This document shows positions 52,351 through 60,701 of a DNA stretch of 64,000 nt, piece by piece. The notes under the pieces are model-generated. The model was given only the letters and a program-made list of their open reading frames with translations, was not told the DNA's origin and searched no databases. Every line of letters starts with the position of its first letter. Position 1 is the stretch's first letter. Source of the DNA: Treponema sp. (GTDB lineage: Bacteria > Spirochaetota > Spirochaetia > Treponematales > Treponemataceae); NCBI GenBank assembly GCA_017548565.1, contig JAFYZU010000010.1, forward strand, positions 1 to 64,000, read 5' to 3'. Position numbers and translations under genes: made by a program.

Positions 52351-53304
52351 TTATACGCGTGAATTAAATACAGGAATCGGAATCTCATCAAGAAATTCAC
52401 TTATAATGTTTTCGGCAGAATATCCCTTGAGTAAGGAATCTGTCGTTAAAATCAATCTTTTGCGGAAAACAGGAACAGTAAGCTTTTTAACATCCTCCGG
52501 TGAAACAAAGCTTTTTCCTTTTACTGCCGCAAATGCCTGAGAAGCCTTATACAAAGCAATTGAACCGCGTGGAGAAATGCCTGCGTGAATACGGTCATCC
52601 TCACGCGTTTTTTTAACGAGAGATAAAATATATTCAAGGACGGCATCATCAACATAAATTTCAGACGCTTCCTTCATGCATTCAAGAATCTGTTCTTTTG
52701 TAACTACGCTTTTAACATTTTCAACAGGATGAATCTGAGCTCTCTGAGCGGTAATGATTGTTTTTTCATCTTCATTGTCTGGATATCCCATATTGAGACA
52801 GAGCATGAAACGATCCTTCTGAGCCTCTGGAAGCGGAAAAGTTCCTTCAGATTCAACAGGATTTTCAGTAGCAATGACAAAAAATGGTTTTTCAAGTGTA
52901 TATGAATTTCCGTCAACACTAAGCTGGTTTTCTGCCATGCATTCTAAAAGTGCAGACTGGGTTCTTGGTGTTGCACGATTCAATTCGTCAACCAAAACGA
53001 TTGAGGACATGATCGGTCCTTTTCTGAATTCAAATTTCAACTGATCCGGACGCCAGATTGAGCTTCCCGTAATATCCTGAGGCATTAAATCGGGTGTACA
53101 CTGGATTCTTGAAAAATCGAGTCCTGCCGCTTTTGAAACTGCTTTTGCTAAAATTGTTTTTCCTGTTCCCGGTACATCTTCCAAAAGCACATGACCGCCT
53201 GCAAACAGTGATGCAAGAGTCATTTCTATAATTTCTGATTTTGTCTTAAAAACTTTTTTGACTTCGCTGATGATTTTCTGTGAAATTTCATTTATTACTG
53301 CCAT
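52351..53304 (-). CDS. MoxR-family AAA+ ATPase
   Basis: A 317-residue chaperone-like ATPase with Walker A GHVLLEDVPGTGKT (K49), Walker B SSIVLVDELNRATPRTQSALLECM, sensor FFVIATENPVESEGTFPLPEAQKDRF and the C-terminal lid GISPRGSIALYKASQAFA. It heads the leftward MoxR - DUF58 - DUF4129-like - ATP-grasp operon, and no vWA (BatA/BatB) genes follow. Divergent from rnz with an 80-base gap. Confidence 0.93.
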   Translation of the reverse strand: MAVINEISQKIISEVKKVFKTKSEIIEMTLASLFAGGHVLLEDVPGTGKTILAKAVSKAAGLDFSRIQCTPDLMPQDITGSSIWRPDQLKFEFRKGPIMSSIVLVDELNRATPRTQSALLECMAENQLSVDGNSYTLEKPFFVIATENPVESEGTFPLPEAQKDRFMLCLNMGYPDNEDEKTIITAQRAQIHPVENVKSVVTKEQILECMKEASEIYVDDAVLEYILSLVKKTREDDRIHAGISPRGSIALYKASQAFAAVKGKSFVSPEDVKKLTVPVFRKRLILTTDSLLKGYSAENIISEFLDEIPIPVFNSRV

Positions 53305-53348
53305 AAATTCATTCTAACATTTTTTATTTTATTATTCTATTATTTATA

Positions 53349-53377
53349 TTCACATAAAGCTTTATATCTGATATTAT
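53349..53377 (+). promoter_or_regulatory. Promoter of rnz, predicted leaderless
   Basis: TTCACA, 17 bases, then TATTAT with TGA before it (extended -10). The -10 ends seven bases before the ATG at 53385 and no ribosome site is present, so the transcript should begin at or one base before the start codon. Confidence 0.55.
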
Positions 53378-53384
53378 CTATAAA

Positions 53385-54311
53385 ATGAATATGGAAGCAT
53401 TTATTCTTGGCTGCGGTGGTATGATGCCTTTACCATACAGACATTTAACTTCAGTTTTACTTCGACGTGACGGCGATTTGTTCCTGTTTGATGGCGGTGA
53501 AGGCACCCAGGTAAGCTTAAAAAGACTGAACCTGAAATGGAAAAAAATAGATGCAATATTTGTTTCTCATACTCATGCGGATCATGTTACGGGTTTACCT
53601 GGAATACTTATGCTATCTTCTCAAGTTGACAGGACAGAACCACTTTATATTTATGGTCCACCCAAAATTAAAGAATACATTGAATCAAGCAGAAAGGTTC
53701 TGGATATGTATATAAATTATCCTATCGTGATAAATGAAATTGAGGCACCTTGCATCGTTCATTCAGGAAAGGATTTTTATATAAGGGCTTTCCCGCTTGA
53801 TCATACAAAAACCTGTGTCGGCTATACACTCGAAGAACTTGATCGCCCGGGAGAATTCAATCCGCAGGCTGCAAGAGAGCTCAATGTTCCGGTTGGTCCG
53901 TTATGGTCTCAGTTACAGAATGGATTTGAGGTTACTTCAGCGGACGGAAAAACAGTAAAGCCTGAACAGGTAATGGGCGAAAAACGAAGCGGAAGAAAAT
54001 TCAGCTTTGTAACAGATACTCTTTATAATGAATCTATTATTGATAATGTAAAGGGTTCTGATTTACTGATCTGTGAGGGAATGTTTGAAGATGAGCTTAT
54101 AGATCAGGCTAAAGAAAAAAAGCATATGACGGCAAGTCAGGCAGCATATATAGCAAAAAGTGCAGGTGTAAAAAGGATGTGTCTCATTCATTACAGTCCG
54201 CGCTATACAGACAAGGAATTAAATATTCTTCTTGAACAGGCTAAGAAAATCTACCCGGATACTGAGCTGAGTAAAGACAGAATGCATATAGAAATCCCAT
54301 TTGTGGATTAA
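53385..54311 (+). CDS. rnz: Ribonuclease Z
   Basis: Removes 3' trailers from tRNA precursors. The 308-residue metallo-beta-lactamase protein has H62-T-H64-A-D66-H67, the substrate-entry FPLDHTKTCVGYTLEE, SFVTDTLYN and the late LIHYSPRYTD. In a genome whose tRNAs lack encoded CCA it acts before the CCA enzyme. The end overlaps nothing; the lipoprotein ATG follows after 19 bases. Confidence 0.93.
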   Translation: MNMEAFILGCGGMMPLPYRHLTSVLLRRDGDLFLFDGGEGTQVSLKRLNLKWKKIDAIFVSHTHADHVTGLPGILMLSSQVDRTEPLYIYGPPKIKEYIESSRKVLDMYINYPIVINEIEAPCIVHSGKDFYIRAFPLDHTKTCVGYTLEELDRPGEFNPQAARELNVPVGPLWSQLQNGFEVTSADGKTVKPEQVMGEKRSGRKFSFVTDTLYNESIIDNVKGSDLLICEGMFEDELIDQAKEKKHMTASQAAYIAKSAGVKRMCLIHYSPRYTDKELNILLEQAKKIYPDTELSKDRMHIEIPFVD

Positions 54312-54330
54312 TAAAAGTATGGAGGAGAAT

Positions 54331-55095
54331 ATGAGAAAAAGTATTCTTATTACAGTTTTATTGGCAGTTGCTTTGGTTTTCAGTTCATGTAACAAAACAA
54401 AATCTGAAAACGGCGATGAATCGGTTGCATCCTTTGTTGACGAAAAAGGAAAGGCAAAATCAGTTAATCTTATTCCAAGTGTTTTATTCTATCCGGAAGG
54501 TTCTTTGTGGACTGAAAACGCAGACGGAACATTGGCATGGGCTGTTACACTTCAGATCGGACAGACACTTTATGTTTATCCTGCAGGCGATGGAAGTACT
54601 TCTGAAATAACTGAATCTCAGTTAATGAAAAGAGAAGGAAAAAAGGATGAAGAAGATTACACCAAAGTAAGATATGACAATAAGGATTACTGGGTTAACA
54701 GTTCATTAATCGTTCCGAATGCTGTTGCAAATATCACTACCGATAAAGGTATCGTTTACAATGATGCAGACATTGCTTCTACAACCTCAAGCAAAGTAAA
54801 GGCAGGTCAGATTATTGCCGTTCATAATTCGGATGCTGCTGGTGATGTAGATGACAATTCTTTCGTAAAAGTAACTTTCCGTTCAGATAAAAACTACCGT
54901 GAAGTTTATCTTAAAAATGAAATCATTTCTGATAAAAAAGATGATCTTCTTGCTTTAAGACTTTTACCGAAACTTGATACATTAAAAAATAAAGTTGCAA
55001 AAGCAGAAGTAATTGCAAATCTTAAAGAATTGAATGTTTCTTCATTCATTAAGGAACAGATTGCTGATAAGACACAACAGTCTGATGAAAATTAA
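54331..55095 (+). CDS. SH3-like lipoprotein, paralogue of the next gene
   Basis: A 254-residue exported protein with a signal peptide and lipobox Cys near residue 20 (ALVFSSC). The start at 54331 is chosen for GGAGGAG just upstream. The mature part aligns by eye with the next protein over most of its length: LFYPEGSLWTENADGTLAWAV versus LQNQGGLYEEENGEMVWKKS, then DYWVNSSLIV versus KYWVLNDRIV, then the R-K-D-DLLALRLL / KDDLKAVKMI helix. It lacks the final SH3 unit of its neighbour. Function unknown; probably envelope. Confidence 0.7.
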   Translation: MRKSILITVLLAVALVFSSCNKTKSENGDESVASFVDEKGKAKSVNLIPSVLFYPEGSLWTENADGTLAWAVTLQIGQTLYVYPAGDGSTSEITESQLMKREGKKDEEDYTKVRYDNKDYWVNSSLIVPNAVANITTDKGIVYNDADIASTTSSKVKAGQIIAVHNSDAAGDVDDNSFVKVTFRSDKNYREVYLKNEIISDKKDDLLALRLLPKLDTLKNKVAKAEVIANLKELNVSSFIKEQIADKTQQSDEN

Positions 55096-55112
55096 TAGAA
55101 GGAGAAAATCAT

Positions 55113-56078
55113 ATGAAAAAAATAACAGCTTTTATATTTGCATTATCATTCAGCGCCGCTTTATTTGCTGCTGAAAAGACAATCCCTGCCGTTATGCTCC
55201 AGAATCAGGGCGGATTATACGAAGAAGAAAACGGAGAAATGGTTTGGAAAAAATCAATCGATGCCGGCACAGAACTTCAGGTAATTACTACTACCTCTGA
55301 AACAGGTGCAGTTGTTCCAGAAACACTCGAATCTACAAGAAAAGTAGATAAGAAAACAGTAAAATGTACTGTCGTAAAAGTAAATTACAGCGGTAAAAAA
55401 TACTGGGTATTGAACGACAGAATCGTTCTTGATGAATCAGTCGGAGTTATTACCGATGATTGTGCAATCTATCGTTCAGCAGACATCTGTGACATCAAGG
55501 ATTCAAATCTTGACAGAGGTGACATAATCACTTATGGTCAGACTTTTGTTGCAAACGATAAATATACACTTCTCAAAATTTCATATTTTGATTATGCAAA
55601 CTATATCGTACGCTCAGGATATATCAAGGTACAGTTCAAGAGCAGCGAAAAAGATGATCTTAAAGCAGTTAAGATGATTACAAAAATCAAGTCTGCAAAA
55701 GATGTTGATGTTCGCGAAGAATTAATCAAAAGTACAAAGAACCTTAAACTTTCTGCAGGAATCAAGGCACTTCTTGAAACAACAGAAGATTCATTTAAGG
55801 AAAAAGACCTTCTTGAAGACGGCGTTACTACTGTAGATGAATATTATGAAATATATGATCCGGAAGGTGACGGCGGAAACATTAATATCCGTGAAACTCC
55901 TGGAACAATGGGAAATGTAGTCGGACAGTTTGAACTTTCTGAAGGAATGGTTTACGTTGTTCAGAGAACAAATGTCCAGGATACAATCGGTTCTACAACT
56001 GATTACTGGTACTACGTTCAGTCACAGACTTCTGATGAACTTGCAGGCTGGATTTTCGGTCAGTATTTAAAACACTAA
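55113..56078 (+). CDS. Exported SH3-domain protein
   Basis: A 321-residue protein with a cleavable signal (cleavage near ALFAAE, residue 19-20) and no lipobox. The first 240 residues parallel the preceding lipoprotein. The C-terminal 80 residues are a bacterial SH3 domain (GGNINIRETPGTMGNVVGQFELSEGMVYVV ... YWYYVQ ... AGWIFGQYLKH), which often binds peptidoglycan. It lies 17 bases after its paralogue and one base before an ABC transporter ATPase gene, suggesting an envelope function linked to that transporter. Confidence 0.78.
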   Translation: MKKITAFIFALSFSAALFAAEKTIPAVMLQNQGGLYEEENGEMVWKKSIDAGTELQVITTTSETGAVVPETLESTRKVDKKTVKCTVVKVNYSGKKYWVLNDRIVLDESVGVITDDCAIYRSADICDIKDSNLDRGDIITYGQTFVANDKYTLLKISYFDYANYIVRSGYIKVQFKSSEKDDLKAVKMITKIKSAKDVDVREELIKSTKNLKLSAGIKALLETTEDSFKEKDLLEDGVTTVDEYYEIYDPEGDGGNINIRETPGTMGNVVGQFELSEGMVYVVQRTNVQDTIGSTTDYWYYVQSQTSDELAGWIFGQYLKH

Positions 56079-56079
56079 G

Positions 56080-56835
56080 ATGATTGAGCTTAATGCTTTT
56101 ACAAAAAGTTATTTTCAATCATCTCGTAAAACACCTGTTTTTTCTGTAAAAGATATTTCGTTTACAGTGAAAACAGGTACAATTACCGGTTTACTCGGAC
56201 CAAACGGTTCGGGTAAAACCACAATCCTAAAAACAATCTGCGGATTTCAATTTCCGACTTCAGGAAAAATAACAGTTACCGATAATGACTCAAATCAGTT
56301 TGATATTGAAAATACTCCGGAACAGGCAATGAATTTAATAGGTTATGTTCCAGAAAAATCAATTCTGCCGCCTGATTTAACGGTTTATGAATTTCTAGAG
56401 CATACCGGTAAAATCCACAATATCGAAAACAATCAGCTTAAAGAACGTCTTTCTTTTATCACTAAAGAATGTTCAATACAGGATGTTCTTACAAAAAAAA
56501 TCAAGACACTTTCAAAAGGATATGCACAGCGTGTTTCATTTGCACAGGCAATCATACATAATCCGCCGAACCTTATTTTAGATGAACCGATAAGCGGTCT
56601 GGATCCCGCACAGATTATCCAGATGAGGAATTTAATCAAAAACCTTTCAAAAACTAAAGCAGTCATTATTTCTACACATATCCTCCAGGAAGTTTATTCT
56701 TTATGCGATGAAATGCATATTATTTCTAAAGGAAAACTTGTTGCTTCAGGAACAGAAAAGGATATAATCACAAAAGCCGGAACAAAAAATTTAGAAGACG
56801 CCTTCTTAAAATTGACAGAATCAGAGGAAAAATAA
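56080..56835 (+). CDS. ABC transporter ATPase (GldA-like)
   Basis: A 251-residue ATPase with Walker A at 40-47 (GPNGSGKT), signature TLSKGYAQRVSFAQAI, Walker B LILDEPISGLDP and the switch H in STHILQEV. The order ATPase, fused permease/GldG, DUF4340 matches the gliding-type ABC systems (GldA-GldF-GldG) that occur in Bacteroidota and also in spirochaetes. The next gene begins immediately after its stop. Confidence 0.88.
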   Translation: MIELNAFTKSYFQSSRKTPVFSVKDISFTVKTGTITGLLGPNGSGKTTILKTICGFQFPTSGKITVTDNDSNQFDIENTPEQAMNLIGYVPEKSILPPDLTVYEFLEHTGKIHNIENNQLKERLSFITKECSIQDVLTKKIKTLSKGYAQRVSFAQAIIHNPPNLILDEPISGLDPAQIIQMRNLIKNLSKTKAVIISTHILQEVYSLCDEMHIISKGKLVASGTEKDIITKAGTKNLEDAFLKLTESEEK

Positions 56836-59103
56836 TTGAAAAAGAATTATCCTGCAGTTTTAAAATTTCATCTCTCGTCATATTTCAACGGACCTCTTTT
56901 TTATATAATTGCAATTCTTTTTGAATTATTTACCGCAATTTATTTTTTCATAATGCAGAAATTTTTCATCGGCTCAGGAACTACAAATCTTGTTTCATAT
57001 TTTACGGCAGTTCCTTATGTATCAATACTGGCAATTCCTGCCTTATGCTATAAAAGATCGCAGTCAGTTTATTATGATTTTATCCCGCTGGAAGGAATAA
57101 AGAAAATTCTTTTACAGTTTCTATCTATTTTTATTTTATATTCCATCCTTATTGTATTTTTATTACCGTCCTGTTTTCTTGTAAACATTTTCGGTTCAGT
57201 AGATGCAGGACAGATTTTTACAAGCGTTATAATGCTTTTATTCTACGGAGCTTCACTTATTTCTTTATGTCTTTTTATTTCAAGTCTTTTACAGTCTGCA
57301 ATTTCAGCATTCATCGTCAGTTCAGTAATACTATCGATAATTAACAGCGCACATCTTGTTACTTCGTATGTTAACATAAACAGTTTTTTTGCAGGAATTA
57401 TAAAGCTTTTAAGCTTTGCATGGCATTTTGACGCCGCATCAAAGGGAATTATAGATACCCGTGATATATTCTATCTTTCAGGTTTTACTGTTCTTTTTAT
57501 TACATTAAATGATTTTGTAAGTCTGATCAGAAAAGGAAAAATATTCACAGCAAAATTAAAGATTAATTATATCTTACAATTCATGCTTATTCTTTTAATA
57601 ACTGCCAACGGATTAAGATGGTATACAAGAATTGATTTTTCAAAAAATAAAACCTATTCACTTTCAAAATATACAAGACAGTTATGTTCAAAAATAGATG
57701 AACCCTTGAAAATCACTTATTACCGTTCATCTGCTTTAACAAAGCTTTATCCGACAGTAAGGGATATTGCAGATTTTCTTGTTTCCTATGCCTCTCAGAA
57801 TAAAAACATTTCATTTTTAATAAAGGATCCAGACTCTGATGTTTCAATTCAGAATCTTCTTCAGAATTATGGAATTACGACCAGACAGTTCAGAAGCATA
57901 AAAAACAATTCGACAGAATTCATAAATGCATATTCCGCTATTGTCCTTGAATATGAAGGAAGATGGGAAACGATACCAATAATACTTACGGCCGATTCCC
58001 TTGAATACGATCTTGACGGGAGGGCAGGCTATCTGATTTCCGATAAACAAAGGGTGGTGAACATAATCATCGGTAACGAAATGTCTCTTGATGAAGATTA
58101 CAGTTATGTAATTCCATGGTTAAATTCACAGGGATTTTTATGTTATCCGATATCTGTTTCTGATCCTTATTTTGAAAATCTTCTTGATAACACTGAAGGT
58201 CCTCTTATGGTTATCGGAGACAACAGCATACGGATTGAACAGGCAATTGCCATTGAAAAATATATTCTCTGCAACCGTGGAAACGCACTTTTTATGATAA
58301 GTCCATATTCTGCAGATTTACAAAACAGCTGGAATATCACCGAAAATAAAAATACAGATTTAATTGAAATCATTGAAAACTGGGGAGTACAGTTTACAAA
58401 TAAAATAGCCGCAGATATTTCTTGTGCAAGAATTACGATGTACAGCACAGACACCGGTTCTTCTGATTATATCCAGCAGAACATTAATTTTTCACAATGG
58501 GTTTCCATTCTTCCACAGACAAATACAAATCTAGGAGTAACTTTATTCTGGCCGGTGCAGCTCAATCTTCAGTCAGAAAATGCAGTTCCTTATCTTAAAA
58601 CGACTGATTACAGCTGGTATTATGAAGCCGACAGAAAACATCCTGAAAAAGTGATTGAATCTAATCCGTTTATTATTGAACAGGAGGATAAAAGCACTAA
58701 GGAAAAACTTTCTCAGACTGTTGCTGCAAAGATAACCGGTTCTTTAAATGGATATTACAATGAGCTTACAAGTGAAAATTCAACTGTAATTATAATTCCG
58801 GATCAGTATTTTGTTAATTCTTTAATGAACGGATATATAGGTCAGGATTATGAAGGCGATTACAGGAATTTTGATTTTATGACAAATGTACTTTTAAAAC
58901 TCAATGGAGAAGAGCAGCTTGCATCCCTTCACAGCAAAAAACTTTCAGATACTACACTCAATAAAATTACAGATGCACATCAGTTTAATTCTGCCAAAAA
59001 TCTTGTTTTTATAATTCTTTTTGCAGTTATTCCATTATTGATTTGTGCAATAAGACTTTTATTCTATATTCTACAGAAGAGGAAATTATCGGATGTCAAA
59101 TAA
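56836..59103 (+). CDS. Fused GldF-GldG-like ABC permease
   Basis: A 755-residue protein starting with TTG directly after the ATPase stop. The first 230 residues are an ABC-2-type permease with about six membrane segments. After another segment near 250 comes a large GldG-type domain (RIDFSKNKTYSLSKYTRQLCSKIDEPLKITYY, then LLQNYGIT and VIGDNSIRIEQAIAIEKYIL) and a final membrane helix (about 725-745). GldF and GldG are separate genes in Flavobacterium; here they are one chain. The transported substrate is unknown. Confidence 0.82.
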   Translation: MKKNYPAVLKFHLSSYFNGPLFYIIAILFELFTAIYFFIMQKFFIGSGTTNLVSYFTAVPYVSILAIPALCYKRSQSVYYDFIPLEGIKKILLQFLSIFILYSILIVFLLPSCFLVNIFGSVDAGQIFTSVIMLLFYGASLISLCLFISSLLQSAISAFIVSSVILSIINSAHLVTSYVNINSFFAGIIKLLSFAWHFDAASKGIIDTRDIFYLSGFTVLFITLNDFVSLIRKGKIFTAKLKINYILQFMLILLITANGLRWYTRIDFSKNKTYSLSKYTRQLCSKIDEPLKITYYRSSALTKLYPTVRDIADFLVSYASQNKNISFLIKDPDSDVSIQNLLQNYGITTRQFRSIKNNSTEFINAYSAIVLEYEGRWETIPIILTADSLEYDLDGRAGYLISDKQRVVNIIIGNEMSLDEDYSYVIPWLNSQGFLCYPISVSDPYFENLLDNTEGPLMVIGDNSIRIEQAIAIEKYILCNRGNALFMISPYSADLQNSWNITENKNTDLIEIIENWGVQFTNKIAADISCARITMYSTDTGSSDYIQQNINFSQWVSILPQTNTNLGVTLFWPVQLNLQSENAVPYLKTTDYSWYYEADRKHPEKVIESNPFIIEQEDKSTKEKLSQTVAAKITGSLNGYYNELTSENSTVIIIPDQYFVNSLMNGYIGQDYEGDYRNFDFMTNVLLKLNGEEQLASLHSKKLSDTTLNKITDAHQFNSAKNLVFIILFAVIPLLICAIRLLFYILQKRKLSDVK

Positions 59104-60097
59104 AAATCTTTCAAAATCAAATATAATCCTCTGTATAACTTCAGTTTTTCTAATGATATTATTTATAATTTCCTTTACAAAAATCAATTCGAACAATGTT
59201 TTAAAAGATAAACGAAAGCCTGTAAAAACTGCAGTAATAAATCCCAAAAACATTGATAAAATAACACGAATGCAGATATATGAAGGAAACGGAGATTCAA
59301 AAAAAATCACCCTTATAAAAATAAATAATCTCTGGTATACCGATACGGATCCTTTTATAAAAAATTCACAAAATCAAGATAAAATGGATTTTTTAATTCC
59401 TGCTGAACAGATAAAAGTCAGTCAGATGCTTGAATATTTTTCGCAAACCATAAACGTTTATAAGCGTTCTGAAAAATTAAAGGAAAAAAATGATTTTGGT
59501 CTGACAGATTCTTCTACAATCCATCTGCGGTATTATATGGACGGTGAAATATTTAACGAAGTTCTTTTCGGAAAAACAGATTTTGCAAAAACTTCACGAT
59601 ACATGATGTCAAAAACAAATACAACTGTTTATGAAATAAGCACAAATATTGATCAATTTTTAACGATGGTAGAACAGAACTGGACTGAACCGTATATCAT
59701 ATCACAGGTAATTCTTGGAAAAATTAATGCTTCTGACATCCAGAAAATAAAAATCACGGAATATGACAATGAAAATCAGTTTACAAAGCTCCTTGTTCCG
59801 TCAGATGAACGGTTTCTCCAGATTTCATCAAAGCTTCTCGAATTACGCCATGGTGGAAAAGGTAAAATAATGGAGAATGAAAATCCTTCATTACCTGTTT
59901 TTAAACTTGAATATGAGCTGGGAAATAAATGTTCAATCACACAGATTTTTTATCCCGTTGAAAGAACCTCTGAAAATGATGTAACTGAATATACAATCAT
60001 TACAGAATATTCAAAACCTGAACATAAAACAGTGCGGAATGTAAGTTATAAGATAAGTGCCTGGACCTTTGATAAAATCATAGAATTAACAGATTAA
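59093..60097 (+). CDS. DUF4340 protein of the gliding-type ABC system
   Basis: A 334-residue protein with one N-terminal membrane anchor (about 14-28) and a beta-rich extracytoplasmic part. DUF4340 is signalled by ITRMQIYEGNGDSKKITLIKINNLWY, the central NDFGLTDSSTIHLRYYMDGE and VLFGKTDFAKTSRYMMSK. It overlaps the GldFG gene by 11 bases. DUF4340 proteins accompany GldFG-type systems in many genomes. Its last 20 bases overlap the opposite-strand CPBP gene. Confidence 0.82.
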   Translation: MSNKNLSKSNIILCITSVFLMILFIISFTKINSNNVLKDKRKPVKTAVINPKNIDKITRMQIYEGNGDSKKITLIKINNLWYTDTDPFIKNSQNQDKMDFLIPAEQIKVSQMLEYFSQTINVYKRSEKLKEKNDFGLTDSSTIHLRYYMDGEIFNEVLFGKTDFAKTSRYMMSKTNTTVYEISTNIDQFLTMVEQNWTEPYIISQVILGKINASDIQKIKITEYDNENQFTKLLVPSDERFLQISSKLLELRHGGKGKIMENENPSLPVFKLEYELGNKCSITQIFYPVERTSENDVTEYTIITEYSKPEHKTVRNVSYKISAWTFDKIIELTD

Positions 60098-60665
60098 CAA
60101 GATTATAAAGAAAATGTCCTGCAATAAGAGGGATGAGTGTTTTATATTTTCTGTAAAAAAATCTTAATAAAAACTGACAGATAAATGCATTTATAACTCC
60201 GAAAATCCCCAGATAATAATGAGGAATTGCAAAAATCAAGGCAGATAAAATTTCACAAAGGATTATTTTCCATTTTTTTATGCATTTTCTTGAACTTAAT
60301 TTAATAAGGATGTCCGGAACAAGATAACGGTATATAAGCTCTTCGCTCACGGCAGATAATAAAAAGCCTGTAACTGCATTCACCCATAAAACAAACGTAT
60401 CGGGAACATCAATATCAACCGGATTTGTAAGAGATGGAAATAATGCAGCAAAACCTTTTATTAAAAATCCGCAGGCAAAAAGTGAACAAAAAACAAAGGA
60501 TGAAGATAAAATGAATTTTAAGAAAAAAGGCGAATTGTTTTTTTGTTCCGGTTTTTTATTTATGAATTTTTTGTAAATAATGAAAAGTAAAAGTGAGATA
60601 ATAAAAAAAGGAAGCTGTTTGAATGCAAAATTTACAAAACTCAAACTCAATATTGGATTTTTCAT
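60078..60665 (-). CDS. CPBP-family intramembrane metalloprotease
   Basis: A 195-residue membrane protein with about six segments and the CPBP/Abi catalytic motifs: E108-E109-LIYR113, a histidine in FAIPHYYLG and the final GHFLYNLVN. Bacterial members process small peptides or give immunity to bacteriocins; prokaryotic CAAX processing is not expected. It is monocistronic and divergent from the PilZ gene. Confidence 0.85.
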   Translation of the reverse strand: MKNPILSLSFVNFAFKQLPFFIISLLLFIIYKKFINKKPEQKNNSPFFLKFILSSSFVFCSLFACGFLIKGFAALFPSLTNPVDIDVPDTFVLWVNAVTGFLLSAVSEELIYRYLVPDILIKLSSRKCIKKWKIILCEILSALIFAIPHYYLGIFGVINAFICQFLLRFFYRKYKTLIPLIAGHFLYNLVNLLIL

Positions 60666-60674
60666 AGATTATGT

Positions 60675-60690
60675 GATATTATATAATATC
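60675..60690. promoter_or_regulatory. 16-bp perfect palindrome with two symmetric -10 boxes
   Basis: GATATTAT joined to ATAATATC fills much of the 36-base gap between divergent start codons. It contains TATAAT at 60682-60687 on the plus strand and, by symmetry, at 60678-60683 on the minus strand. It may be a bidirectional promoter, an operator or both. Confidence 0.5.
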
Positions 60691-60701
60691 AGGAGACTTT
60701 T

